From an uncultured beta proteobacterium (GTDB taxonomy: Bacteria > Pseudomonadota > Gammaproteobacteria > Burkholderiales > Burkholderiaceae), in assembly GCA_903826775.1 (NCBI GenBank), contig CAIKFU010000004.1, positions 1 to 64,000 on the forward strand: 64,000 bases of DNA, read 5' to 3'. How positions within the stretch are numbered: position 1 is the stretch's first letter; each line of letters begins with the position of its first letter. The position numbers and the translations under genes were made by a program. Below, in pieces: positions 44,309-53,660 of the stretch. The notes beneath the pieces were generated by a model, which was not told where the DNA came from, made no database searches, and was given only the letters and a program-made list of their open reading frames with translations.

Positions 44309-44488
44309 TGCGCCATGCATTTCAACTTTTTTGCTTTTCGGTTTTAGATTTTGAATGGATTTTTTATTGGCATATCCTCACTAAGTTCATATCCATAAAG
44401 TTATACACTTTCAATAATTAGGTAATGTTGAGGTAGTTATTGAATTTACGATCTTGCTTCGAATAAAGAGGATGTGGTTGGTGTGATA

Positions 44489-44920
44489 ATGACAAACAAA
44501 ATTCACCCAGAATTGGTTAAGGCATATTTAGATGCCAATTACTCAATTGAGGCATTCGGCGCTTATATCCGGTTGGAGGTTAATAAAACTAATCCTTTGT
44601 TGACCAAAATCATGAGTGATTATCAAGTGGTGACGGCGGCTTTTATAACCGCATTTAATCCCCATAGCCAAATTGTAGATTTTGGGGTTAATAAAAATAT
44701 GCAGTTACGTTTGGTGAGGGATGTGTTGACCCTTGGGTATAGTTATCTGAAAGGGTTTGGCGAGAGCTCTGAAGGTGGGTGGCTAAAAGAAGAAAGTATT
44801 CTAATTTTAGGCATCACAGAAAATAAGGCCGAATTTTTGGCAGATCAGTATCGGCAAAACGGATACCTTTGGATTAATTCACAAGATGAAATATGTAGAT
44901 TGCGATTATGTGATCAATAA
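44489..44920 (+). CDS. DUF3293 family protein
   Basis: About 143 residues of the DUF3293 family, unknown in function. The typical patterns are FITAFNPHSQ, a middle GFGESSEGGWLKEESILILGITE and the final ADQYRQNGYLWINSQDEICRL. No signal peptide or membrane segment. The start is ATG 44489 or the in-frame 44474; the former begins at MTNKIHPELV. It stands alone on its strand between the MazG-like and subtilase genes. Confidence 0.8.
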   Translation: MTNKIHPELVKAYLDANYSIEAFGAYIRLEVNKTNPLLTKIMSDYQVVTAAFITAFNPHSQIVDFGVNKNMQLRLVRDVLTLGYSYLKGFGESSEGGWLKEESILILGITENKAEFLADQYRQNGYLWINSQDEICRLRLCDQ

Positions 44921-44995
44921 TTTGCTAATCTATGATTAGTAAATTATTTCCTTTGCATTTATATTTCTTCAAGATTGATAACTTAGTGAGCGGTT

Positions 44996-46435
44996 ATGAA
45001 GAGTTTTACTTTAATAAAAAGCCTTCCGTTTCTATCTTTCTTATTACTGCTGGTGTCCTGTGGTGGTGGAGGAGGCGGTGGTGGGGGTAATGCGGGCGGA
45101 CCAGCTTATGTTATATCCACATCGATTCCTACAGTTAAATCAGCAAACTATCCGAGTAACTGGACAAGCGCTGGCGTTAATGTTACTCCGCCTTCTGTAA
45201 GCCCCGTTGTTGATACCTATAATGATGGTTCTTTAGTAACCACTCAAGATGGCTCTTCAGTTAAGCCATTTAGTCAAACAACACTGGCCTCCCAAGCTAT
45301 TTCTGATCCAAACGCTTATGTCGCTTCCGGTACATTAACCTATAATTTAATTTGGGGTACCCCAGATAAAAATGGCCCTGGATATGCTAGCAACTTTCCT
45401 GTTGCTAGCACTGCCACTAAGTTATCAGCGCCTTTAGGTTTCATGGGTATTGCCGTTTCTGGACAATCATCAATTACCTCGGCGCCAACTGTCACAACTC
45501 CATCTAGCGATGTATTAAATTCTTGGAATGCTGGATGGACAGGTAAAGGGGTAAACGTTTTATTTATTGATGGATATTCCTCTATCAATACTTGCAACAT
45601 GAACAGTTCCAATACTTGCCATGGTGTGGTTACCATGATGACTACAAACTTAGCTGCCCCAGGGGCGGCGTTATTTGGATTGGATGCCAGCACAATTGGT
45701 ACTTCATTTTCGGGTGCTGCCAAAAATGGGAATGGAGGAGGAAATCTAACATCACCAGTTATCATCAATGCAGTCAATGTTAGTGTTACTGCAAACGCTT
45801 GGTGTAACAACGGTTGCGGGATTACGCCTTCTGATGCCTCCTATGCAGCGATGATTGCTTCAACTGCTAACTTTAACTCTGCATACGTCAATGCATTATC
45901 GGGTACATCAAATATTTCCAATTTAACCAATTTAGGAAATGCGGTTATTACCAAATCGGCTGGAAATGATAAGCTCGACTCAAAATACGATGTTACAACC
46001 TTAGCGTTGGCTAATAATTCAAATATAGCCAGCAGGCTTTTGATTGTCGGTGCACTAGATAAAAATGGTTCAGTTTCCAATCCGGCTACCATAGCTTACT
46101 ACAGCAATTACGCTGGGGCGACGACAGGCATTGCAAATCGATTTGTGGTAGCCAATGGAAATGCTCCCTATGCTGCTGGAGGAGTTGGAATTAATGGCCA
46201 TTCGGCACCAGGGGGTGAAATGGGAACTTCATTTTCTGCACCACTTGTTGCTGGATATGCCGCTGTAGTGATGCAGAAGTTTCCAAATTTGGATGCCGTT
46301 AAAACAAGTTCAATCATCTTGGATACCGCGCGATACGATACGCTGTCCTGCAATCCGAATTGCTCCCCCAGTATTTATGGTGCTGGTGAAGCAAGCCTCT
46401 CAAGGGCGCTAGCACCTGTTGGGAGGTTAAGATGA
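44996..46435 (+). CDS. Subtilase (S8) family lipoprotein
   Basis: A 479-residue protein with a lipoprotein signal (LLLLVSCGGG); Cys is followed by a long Gly run, as in many betaproteobacterial surface lipoproteins. The subtilase catalytic triad is visible: Asp in VNVLFIDGYSS, His in SNTCHGVVTM and Ser in GTSFSAPLVAGYAAV. The domain is small, with two Cys-rich loops (CNMNSSNTC, WCNNGC). It would be a membrane-anchored protease. Its stop overlaps the next gene's start by four bases (ATGA), so the two proteins probably act together. Confidence 0.88.
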   Translation: MKSFTLIKSLPFLSFLLLLVSCGGGGGGGGGNAGGPAYVISTSIPTVKSANYPSNWTSAGVNVTPPSVSPVVDTYNDGSLVTTQDGSSVKPFSQTTLASQAISDPNAYVASGTLTYNLIWGTPDKNGPGYASNFPVASTATKLSAPLGFMGIAVSGQSSITSAPTVTTPSSDVLNSWNAGWTGKGVNVLFIDGYSSINTCNMNSSNTCHGVVTMMTTNLAAPGAALFGLDASTIGTSFSGAAKNGNGGGNLTSPVIINAVNVSVTANAWCNNGCGITPSDASYAAMIASTANFNSAYVNALSGTSNISNLTNLGNAVITKSAGNDKLDSKYDVTTLALANNSNIASRLLIVGALDKNGSVSNPATIAYYSNYAGATTGIANRFVVANGNAPYAAGGVGINGHSAPGGEMGTSFSAPLVAGYAAVVMQKFPNLDAVKTSSIILDTARYDTLSCNPNCSPSIYGAGEASLSRALAPVGRLR

Positions 46436-47046
46436 GTAGATACTGTTTTGTTTCTTTATTGATGCTGGCATCTTCCCCTCTTTTTGCACAAGATAATGGG
46501 GTACGGGATTACGTTGTGAGAACTTCGATTTTGTCGTATGCCCAGCAAGTCAACCCTACCCCGGTTTGGCTTTCTACCTTCAGCGCCGAGTCTAGGCCGG
46601 TTTACTTTACCAATTCAAGCGGAATGGCGATTTTATCCAATCCATCCAGTGTTGTTTCAGCTTATGATGCAACATCCACTCGCTATAACACTTCGAATTT
46701 TTATGCCTTAAAAAGTGATCGATATAAATTTATTTCTCATATCAATGGGTTTAATAAAGGCGAAGTATTTTCGGTTGGATATGACACGGGGATTAATACC
46801 CAAAAACTCAATATGTCGAACGCATTTTTTATGGGATATACCAAGACGTTTAGTTTGGCCGAATCGGCATTACTCAATTTCAGTTTTGGCGGTTGGTTTG
46901 GCGGTGGCATTCATGAGTCGCCATGTGTAGATAGCTATGGAAGGCAATATTCTTGTCAGACTCTAACTGCATGGCAGGACTACAGCCCGAATTATCCAAA
47001 ATCGCTAAGTTTTTTGGACTTGAAATTCGTCTGGTTGTTCAATTAA
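46432..47046 (+). CDS. Secreted partner of the subtilase, barrel-like
   Basis: A 204-residue protein with a signal peptide ending near LFAQ. The mature part has alternating strands and a C-terminal segment ending in Phe-Asn (LSFLDLKFVWLFN), compatible with a small outer-membrane barrel. I do not recognise a named family. Translational coupling to the subtilase lipoprotein suggests it is its substrate, anchor or regulator; this is an inference. It contains a Cys pair (ESPCVDSYGRQYSCQ). Confidence 0.6.
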   Translation: MSRYCFVSLLMLASSPLFAQDNGVRDYVVRTSILSYAQQVNPTPVWLSTFSAESRPVYFTNSSGMAILSNPSSVVSAYDATSTRYNTSNFYALKSDRYKFISHINGFNKGEVFSVGYDTGINTQKLNMSNAFFMGYTKTFSLAESALLNFSFGGWFGGGIHESPCVDSYGRQYSCQTLTAWQDYSPNYPKSLSFLDLKFVWLFN

Positions 47047-47065
47047 TATTGATTCTAATAGGCGG

Positions 47066-47079
47066 TTGAACCGGTTCAA
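47066..47079. repeat. 14-bp palindrome between convergent genes
   Basis: TTGAACCGGTTCAA is a perfect palindrome between the subtilase partner gene and a convergent Bug-protein gene. It has no loop and no T-run, so it is a poor terminator. It may be chance or a protein-binding site. Confidence 0.35.
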
Positions 47080-47083
47080 ATTA

Positions 47084-48079
47084 TTATTGTGGCAGTATGC
47101 CAATTGCCTTAACAAGCGCTCCATAACGCGCATGATCTTTTTTGTTGAGGGTGTCAAAATATTCAGGAGATTGGCTTACGCCAATTAGGCCGTATGTCCC
47201 AAGTCTCTCAGTTGAAGCGGGCGATCGAACTGCAGCATTTATCGCTTCGTTCAAACGGTTTACTATCAACATGGGTGTTTTTGCAGGCACTACAAAACCA
47301 AACCATCCATTCACAATAAAACCAGGAATAACTTCGCTTAAGGTTGGCACGCCAGGCCATTCATCGACTCGTGATCCGTTAGTAATTGCAAGAAGCCGAA
47401 TGACGCCGGATTTTGCAAAGGGGGCAAAACCGGATATTCCATCTGCTGAGGCCATGATTTCACCCGACCCTAGATCCGTTGCTGCGCCAGAAGTGCCTTT
47501 ATAAGGAACATGAGTGTAGGTAAAGTTAGCTTGACGACGAAAATCTTCAAACCACAAATGTGCAAAGCCACCTTCACCGGTTGTTCCTACAGTTAATTTA
47601 CCTGGATTAGCTTGCGCCCATGAAACCATTTGCTGCACTGTTTTAAAAGGCGCACTATTTGACCCCGCAAGCGCATTGTAATTCCAAGCTGAAACCGCAA
47701 CGGGAACGAAGTCTTTTATCGTGTCATAGGGAAGGTCTTTAACTGTGTGCGGCTGAACAATCATTGGACCCCCTTGTACCGCACCAATGGTATAGCCATC
47801 CGGGTTAGAACGAGCGATTGCCGCCATTCCAATACGACCATAGGCGCCCCCAATGTTATCAATCACGACACTTTGCTCTAATAGTTCAGATAATTTTGGT
47901 TGAACCAATCTAGCAAGAATATCTATTGTATTTCCCGGAGGGAAGGGCACAATAATTCGAATTGGCTTAACTTTTGGCCAAGATTGCTGACTCCATGCAT
48001 GAGATGTTGCTATATATAGACCGGAGGCAATGCTGCCTTTTAATGCAAATCGCCTATTCTTATTAAATAAGAAGTGCAT
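47084..48079 (-). CDS. Bug family periplasmic binding protein
   Basis: About 331 residues of the Bug/TctC family (tripartite tricarboxylate transporter receptor). Signal peptide (RRFALKGSIASGLYIATSHAWS), then IRIIVPFPPGNTIDILARLVQPKL, AAIARSNPDGYTIGAVQGG, VPYKGTSGAATDLGSGEI. ATG 48079 has AGGAAA upstream, which decides it over 48109. Usually Bug proteins feed TctAB permeases, but none is encoded in this window. It follows an alpha/beta hydrolase on the same strand (about 55 bases). The ligand is probably a carboxylate. Confidence 0.9.
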   Translation of the reverse strand: MHFLFNKNRRFALKGSIASGLYIATSHAWSQQSWPKVKPIRIIVPFPPGNTIDILARLVQPKLSELLEQSVVIDNIGGAYGRIGMAAIARSNPDGYTIGAVQGGPMIVQPHTVKDLPYDTIKDFVPVAVSAWNYNALAGSNSAPFKTVQQMVSWAQANPGKLTVGTTGEGGFAHLWFEDFRRQANFTYTHVPYKGTSGAATDLGSGEIMASADGISGFAPFAKSGVIRLLAITNGSRVDEWPGVPTLSEVIPGFIVNGWFGFVVPAKTPMLIVNRLNEAINAAVRSPASTERLGTYGLIGVSQSPEYFDTLNKKDHARYGALVKAIGILPQ

Positions 48080-48133
48080 AGATATTTTTCCTGGGAAACA
48101 GAGCGCCAATAAAATTAGCGCTCTTTTTTATTG

Positions 48134-49363
48134 TTAGAAGTAAGCTTGACCGCGCTTGACTGTCGGTTCCCATTCACACTCAGCCCAAGGGCCATCTCCG
48201 CTTTCCTTAATATAGGAAATGTTTCCCTCTAAAGTAGGGAAATGAGTTTTATCAAAAAAGTTTTTTAGCCAATCAAATACATAATCATGGCAATCCATAC
48301 CACCTAAGTTTGCAATACTCCAAAGCGGGTGATATTGATTTTCAAATACCCACATTTCCTTAGGGACCTTGAGATCTTCGTATGCTTCAACAGCGTCCTC
48401 CAATGGGCAGAGAGGGTCAAATTCACCGGTAACCAATAAAGTAGGGCATTTAATTTTATCTAGATGTCCGCGAACTGTCATATCCCTTGCTACCTCTTTA
48501 TCGAATCGCTCCTCATCATCATAGCCAGCCATATACATAAACATTTGTTTAAAACGAGGTGATGATTGGGTAAATATTGTATTGTTGGGATTGAAGCAGG
48601 CAACGGATGATACAACGACAGCAGCCCTATGGTCATAGCTAGATAATCTTAAGGACCAGTAGCTTCCCATGCTGATTCCATAGATTGCAATCTTATCCTT
48701 GTCAACCTCTGGTCTTGTTAGTAGGTAGCTAATTACAGCTGCGCCAGCTCGCTCGTAATTGTCACCAACAGAACGAATTTTTTGAATATTGGAGTTGCCC
48801 TGTCCAGGTCCGTCCATTGCCAGTACATGAAATCCACGAGCTAAACCTATATTGTGATACGCCTTAGGAAAAACCTCTTTTGTTTGATCCATTCCGGGCA
48901 CGTAAATTACAACGGGTGCTTTGCGGCGATCCGGTAGTAAATGCAGTAAACAGGAAATAGTTTTCCCATCATCAAATTCAACTTCTACCCGCTCAATTGG
49001 ATAGTCGGCGGTTTCAGTGCGCAAATCCACCATTTCAGACATTTTTTGATAAAGATGTGTTTTAACTGGGTGATCGTCAAAATATATTGGATGCTGGGCC
49101 ATTCGATAGGCTTCGATAGCATGATCAAAATGATATGTAGCGCTTGAATTGGCTCCTCTGGCTTTAGCATTCTTAGCGAGCCTTTCATGGCGTTCACCTG
49201 CTTCCCGCCAAACTTTGGGTAACATTCGATAGTTTCTTGCGCGTTTTCCGGTTGGAACTTCAATGTCATCGCGTTCAAAATTTTGTACACGACCCCTCAT
49301 GTTTAATGCTAGGTCGAGCATCCATTGTTGGTTATCGCGTTCCGTTCTTAATTTGTTTATCAC
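48134..49363 (-). CDS. Alpha/beta hydrolase, FrsA-like
   Basis: A 409-residue cytoplasmic hydrolase. A helical N-terminal cap (about 1-120) precedes the alpha/beta hydrolase core. The nucleophile elbow is IYGISMGSYWSLR, preceded by VLAMDGPGQGNS, with an Asp in TGEFDPLCPLE and a late His in ENQYHPLWS. This is the DUF1100/FrsA-like group, including 2,6-dihydroxypseudooxynicotine hydrolase-type C-C hydrolases. Start is a GTG with TGGAG five bases upstream. It shares orientation with the Bug protein gene, so uptake and hydrolysis of a carboxylate or ester substrate is possible. Confidence 0.85.
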   Translation of the reverse strand: MINKLRTERDNQQWMLDLALNMRGRVQNFERDDIEVPTGKRARNYRMLPKVWREAGERHERLAKNAKARGANSSATYHFDHAIEAYRMAQHPIYFDDHPVKTHLYQKMSEMVDLRTETADYPIERVEVEFDDGKTISCLLHLLPDRRKAPVVIYVPGMDQTKEVFPKAYHNIGLARGFHVLAMDGPGQGNSNIQKIRSVGDNYERAGAAVISYLLTRPEVDKDKIAIYGISMGSYWSLRLSSYDHRAAVVVSSVACFNPNNTIFTQSSPRFKQMFMYMAGYDDEERFDKEVARDMTVRGHLDKIKCPTLLVTGEFDPLCPLEDAVEAYEDLKVPKEMWVFENQYHPLWSIANLGGMDCHDYVFDWLKNFFDKTHFPTLEGNISYIKESGDGPWAECEWEPTVKRGQAYF

Positions 49364-49625
49364 AATGTCTCCAGTTCAAGCTGTTTGATTTTTTATAGGT
49401 AATATGAAATGCATAATTACTACAACAGGCTTAATGTAAATCAACTTGATGCTGGCAGTCAAGGTCGTTTGAGCAGATTAAGCTTATCCGGATAAATTAA
49501 AGAGTTTAAAAATATTGAGCAATTGTTTAATAATGGTTTACCTGAATTGAGAAGTTCAAAAGATGTGTTCAATATTAGTTGTAATAATTTATGGTCACTC
49601 GCATTACATTTTTTGAAAGAGTTTT

Positions 49626-50621
49626 ATGAAAGCTATATTTAAATCTTGTTTATTTTTATTGGTTATATTTTCATGTTTAGCGCAATATCCTATGGCATTT
49701 GCTCAAGACGTAAGCTACCCGAATAGGCCGATAAAAATGATTGTTCCGCTTGCTCCTGGAGGCGCAACGGACACTGTCGCACGAATTTTTGCTAAACAGT
49801 TATCCATAATTCTCAATGTGCCTGTGATGGTCGAAAATCGAGTTGGGGCCGGAGGCATTATTGCAATGGATTCAATGGCAAAGGTACCTAGTGATGGCTA
49901 TACGGTATTTATTGGAAACTTAACAACCAACGCTTTGAATCAAACCGTAAACGCTGAAAAATTAAAAATTAAGCCCGACGAAATTTTAACGGGCATTTCG
50001 ACATTAGCAACGATCCCTCATATTTTGGTAAGTTCAAGTAAATTTGATGTGAAGAGTGTGAAGGAGTTGATTTCATTTGTAAAAGCAAACCCAGAAAAAG
50101 TAAACCATGCATCCCCTGGAACAGGCTCCTATTCGATGCTTGATATGCTTTTGTTTGAAAAAGCCGCCGGTTTACAAATGGTGCATGTTCCTTATAATGG
50201 CGGTGCAGGCCAATATATTGTGCCAATGGTAAGCAATGATGTACAAATAGCGTTTATCAACGCTTCATCGGTTATAGAAATGATTCGCGCTGGAAAGTTG
50301 CGAGCACTTGCTGTAACAACTGATAAGCGCTTGCCTGAATTGCCTAGTGTTCCCACAATGACTGAATCGGGTTTTCCAGGAATTGGTACCAATGCATGGC
50401 AAGCATTGTTCGTTCCAAAAGGGGTTTCTAAACAAGTAGTTGATAAGTTATTTTCAGCAATTGTTGAGGCATCTAAAAGCGATGAGTTGGTTGAGGCATT
50501 TAAAAAGCAATTAATCATTCCTGGCGCCAGCAACTCTCCAGAGGAATTTAATAAATACGTCCGATCAGAGGTGGTGCATTGGGCTTCAATCGTACATTCC
50601 CTGAATGTAAAAGGGGAATAA
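49626..50621 (+). CDS. Bug family periplasmic binding protein
   Basis: A 331-residue TctC/Bug protein with signal peptide (FLLVIFSCLAQYPMAFAQ). Family segments: YPNRPIKMIVPLAPGGATDTVARIFAKQL, AKVPSDGYTVFIGN, VPYNGGAGQYIVPMVSNDV. It is divergent from the hydrolase gene and is transcribed alone, convergent with the SGNH gene. One of three such proteins in this window; they are clearly different in sequence, so different ligands are likely. Confidence 0.92.
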   Translation: MKAIFKSCLFLLVIFSCLAQYPMAFAQDVSYPNRPIKMIVPLAPGGATDTVARIFAKQLSIILNVPVMVENRVGAGGIIAMDSMAKVPSDGYTVFIGNLTTNALNQTVNAEKLKIKPDEILTGISTLATIPHILVSSSKFDVKSVKELISFVKANPEKVNHASPGTGSYSMLDMLLFEKAAGLQMVHVPYNGGAGQYIVPMVSNDVQIAFINASSVIEMIRAGKLRALAVTTDKRLPELPSVPTMTESGFPGIGTNAWQALFVPKGVSKQVVDKLFSAIVEASKSDELVEAFKKQLIIPGASNSPEEFNKYVRSEVVHWASIVHSLNVKGE

Positions 50622-50655
50622 AAAAATTTACTAGTCAAAATTTTTATAAAAGCAA

Positions 50656-51276
50656 TTACATTTCTTTGAGGATGGCATCCGCCCAAAATTTATACCCTTT
50701 TTCGGTTAAATGTACGCCGTCAATGGTTTTCCATTCGCCTAGTTTAGCCATATTAAGAGAGTTGATGTAAGAGCAAGGTTTGACGTGCGTTGATAAAAAG
50801 CTCGATACTTGCTGAACCCTGAAGTTATTCTTGTGTGACGTACCTTCGCCACCCCATGTTGGCCCAACCCAGACGCAACGAGTGCTGGATTTTCTTACAG
50901 CGGTCATTAACTGATTTATCTCGATTGTTGACCATGCTTGAGGAAATTCTGGTTGGGTATACCCCGCCAGAGTATCTCCCATGACTATGATCAGTAAATC
51001 TGGATGTTCTTTATTGATAAGCGTATCAATTGGCGTTGTAACTGCGGCAGTGTTAAAGGCTACTTTTATTGGCCCATTGTTAATGCGCTCTGCTGAACCA
51101 CAGGTACCACGAGTAGGCTGAACCCACATTGAAGGGGTTGATCCGCATACGCCGATTGTATGCACTTGTACCGCTCCACCTTGTAAAAGATTGTCATGCA
51201 AGGTAGTAATAAGATTGCCTGGTGCAGCAAGGTGGCTGCTACCAATAATCAGAATTTTAAGACCTGTTAAAACCAT
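50656..51276 (-). CDS. SGNH-type hydrolase, acetyltransfer partner
   Basis: A 206-residue SGNH/GDSL protein without clear signal peptide. Block I is IIGSSHLAAPGNL (catalytic Ser in GSSH) and the last block is KTIDGVHLTEKGY with the Asp-His pair. It lies 15 bases after an MBOAT gene with AAGGAA before its ATG, so the two are an operon. MBOAT plus SGNH pairs commonly O-acetylate a surface polysaccharide. The lack of a visible signal peptide is odd for a periplasmic partner, and MVLTGLKILIIG may be too short an anchor. Confidence 0.75.
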   Translation of the reverse strand: MVLTGLKILIIGSSHLAAPGNLITTLHDNLLQGGAVQVHTIGVCGSTPSMWVQPTRGTCGSAERINNGPIKVAFNTAAVTTPIDTLINKEHPDLLIIVMGDTLAGYTQPEFPQAWSTIEINQLMTAVRKSSTRCVWVGPTWGGEGTSHKNNFRVQQVSSFLSTHVKPCSYINSLNMAKLGEWKTIDGVHLTEKGYKFWADAILKEM

Positions 51277-51291
51277 TGCGTTTCCTTAGCA

Positions 51292-52575
51292 TTATCTGGT
51301 GCCATAAATCCCACCTATCCCAAGTGTACCGAATGACAGTGTGCTAGATAATAAAGCAAGAAGTACCCATTTATTTCGTAATATTCTGTAGCGAAGAAAG
51401 CGTCGAGGGAACAAGGTTTCTGCCGCGATATAAAGAATTGAAATAGTTAAAATAATGATCGATTGGGTATCCAGGGATAAATTTAGGAGATAGGAGTCAT
51501 TATTCCACTGAAAATGTAGCAAATTGTGCACTTTTAGAAATAAAAAATCAGGATCGGTCTCTGAAAAAATTAATCGACCAAATACAATGACCGGTGGAAA
51601 TATAAGCATGCTTGTGAAACGGCCCAATTGAGGCCATAAAAATTTCTTTGTTAGAAGGTAGGTTAACAACCAGGCGGTAGCGTGAAAAAATCCCCAAATT
51701 AAAAAGTTTAAAGACATGCCATGCCACATAGCCGAAGACATAAAAACTAAAAATACCGAAAATGCTATGCCAAAATGTTTTTTTGCAGGAATAAAAAAAA
51801 GTTCTTTTAAGGTGGTTGACAAACTAATATGCCAGCGCTGCCAGTAACCAATTACGTCACGAGCAGAAAATGGGCTATTAAAATTCAGAATAGTTTTAAC
51901 CCCAGCCAGATTTAATATCCCAAATACTACAAATGAGATGCCACAAAAATTAAAGTAGACGTAGATCTCAAAAATAAAAGCAAATGCCAAAATATCAATG
52001 GAGTAAGGGGACCTTCTTAGCATAAGAAATGGCGATAACTTTGCTGCCAGAACGCAAAAAAAGAATGCGCCAAGGATGATCCATCCTAGATACACCCATG
52101 ATCTAGCGCGATTAAGGCCCGGTAAATCTTTAGCCGGTATAGACACTGGACCGGAATTAAACCTTGCCGGTTGCAGGATGTTTAAGCATAAATTTTTAAA
52201 ATTGAGCCTGCCAGTTAAAATATAAAATGCGAGGCTGGCAGTTACAAATGACACTCCTAGCCAAGGCATAGAACCTTCGCTGCGATCAAAACCCGTTAGC
52301 ACTCCGATATTTCCGGTCACCGTTAAGAATGACGTGACAAAGAAGGTAAGGTACGCAAGAATTTTTCGTAAAGACGGCTTAGAGGAGACGAGTCTATAGG
52401 TAAGCCAGATACATAAACTTAATAGAAGAGTGTACCCTCCTGCATAAAGTGAATAATTCCAGTCATTTCTAAAAAGAACTACTCCATAAGCCAAAATAAA
52501 TACAAGAATAGGTAGCAGTATTTTTGGCAATACCAAAGGGTGGGTTGGTTTGTAATTGCCCGAATTAAACCCCAC
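51292..52575 (-). CDS. Second MBOAT family acyltransferase
   Basis: A 427-residue polytopic membrane protein. MBOAT motifs are YWQRWHISLS (His249) and AMWHGMSLNF (His285), with FNFCGISFVVFGI before them. It is shorter than and clearly different from the MBOAT at 3738. Its paired SGNH gene follows directly. It would move an acyl group, probably acetyl, across the inner membrane. No carrier protein or adenylation enzyme is beside it, unlike the first module. Confidence 0.85.
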   Translation of the reverse strand: MGFNSGNYKPTHPLVLPKILLPILVFILAYGVVLFRNDWNYSLYAGGYTLLLSLCIWLTYRLVSSKPSLRKILAYLTFFVTSFLTVTGNIGVLTGFDRSEGSMPWLGVSFVTASLAFYILTGRLNFKNLCLNILQPARFNSGPVSIPAKDLPGLNRARSWVYLGWIILGAFFFCVLAAKLSPFLMLRRSPYSIDILAFAFIFEIYVYFNFCGISFVVFGILNLAGVKTILNFNSPFSARDVIGYWQRWHISLSTTLKELFFIPAKKHFGIAFSVFLVFMSSAMWHGMSLNFLIWGFFHATAWLLTYLLTKKFLWPQLGRFTSMLIFPPVIVFGRLIFSETDPDFLFLKVHNLLHFQWNNDSYLLNLSLDTQSIIILTISILYIAAETLFPRRFLRYRILRNKWVLLALLSSTLSFGTLGIGGIYGTR

Positions 52576-52797
52576 TCAAATCCGTCCTTAGGTCAAAATT
52601 GATTTATTGTTTGTTGCGTTGAAAAGCACTCACATCCATTTCTATGTGAGGCGAAAAAGTTAGTGCATTTATACAAGATTACTCTGCCTATAGCAATAAA
52701 AGTAGTTTAATGCGGCAAAAAAGTAACACTCTAAAAGAGATTTAAGGTTTGCGTGCTAGGGCTAAAGGCAGAATCTCACGAGGGATTTGTAAATTAT

Positions 52798-53529
52798 TTA
52801 CCTTAATCTAAGCTCTCTATGAAAATTAAGTTCGCAATCATAGCGACCTTCGGGATGATAGCTGACCGTAATTTCAAACGCATTTTTCTGAGCATCTAGG
52901 TATCGACGAATTATTCTTAACGCAGGCGAGTTTTCTGCGACACCGAGTGCGAAGGCAACTTCCTTTGTAAGCCTAACTAACCCTATATTTACCGTAGCGC
53001 TTTCAACGCGCTGTCCATATCCAGACTCAATTTGTTCATGAACAGGAGTTAAAAAGTGGTTTTTTAACTTAACAACTTCTGAATAACGAGGAAGTAAATA
53101 AAAGTCAGTCCAACATAAAGGCTGATCACTGCCAGTTAGTTTACGAAGGGCCCCTATACGAAACCATGGTGTGCCGACTGGACATAATAATGTACTGCTT
53201 AAAATTGCATCAGTTGAGACGTGTTCGACGATTTGATTTTCTCTTACAGTATTTTGTGGGTAACTAAAGAGATGTCTCAAGTCTCCCGCAACATGGGCAA
53301 AGACCGTTGGCTCTTGGGCAGCAATGACTTTAGTACCGGAACCAGCTCTTCGGGTAATTAAGCCCTTGTCTACGAGAATTTTTAATGCATCCCGAACTGT
53401 ATGATGGCTCGCATGAAATTCCTCGCATAGCTTTTCTTCAGTGGGGAGATAAGACCCTAATGGGTATTGCCCTTGAAAAATTCGCTCAGAAAGGGCTTTG
53501 CTAATTTGTTGGTAAAGCGTATTTTTCAC
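52798..53529 (-). CDS. GntR/HutC-type regulator with UTRA domain
   Basis: A 243-residue regulator. The winged-helix DNA-binding domain is at the N-terminus (GSYLPTEEKLCEEFHASHHTVRDALKILVDKGLI), followed by a UTRA ligand domain (about 85-240, ending SYHPEGRYDCELN). It is last in line after ech, caiB and the Bug gene on the same strand, so it probably controls that carboxylic-acid module in response to a metabolite of the pathway. Confidence 0.9.
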   Translation of the reverse strand: MKNTLYQQISKALSERIFQGQYPLGSYLPTEEKLCEEFHASHHTVRDALKILVDKGLITRRAGSGTKVIAAQEPTVFAHVAGDLRHLFSYPQNTVRENQIVEHVSTDAILSSTLLCPVGTPWFRIGALRKLTGSDQPLCWTDFYLLPRYSEVVKLKNHFLTPVHEQIESGYGQRVESATVNIGLVRLTKEVAFALGVAENSPALRIIRRYLDAQKNAFEITVSYHPEGRYDCELNFHRELRLR

Positions 53530-53660
53530 AACGATTTATTCCAATTCCATATGATTTTCTTTGGTTGCCCTGACCCAATTTTCAGATTCCTTATGTAGAG
53601 GGTTCATAAATTGGGTAGGGATGATTACAATGATTTCAGTTCCTTGCTGTGCCACTTTTT

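Noticed and set aside
45058-45095. Short G-rich tract as a possible phase-variable repeat
   Set aside because: It encodes the poly-Gly linker after the lipobox with mixed codons (GGT, GGA, GGC, GGG), not a homopolymer or simple repeat prone to slippage.
45340-45810. 156-codon frame antisense to the subtilase gene
   Set aside because: It is a shadow of a low-complexity, Ala/Ser/Thr-rich gene and has no recognisable domain.
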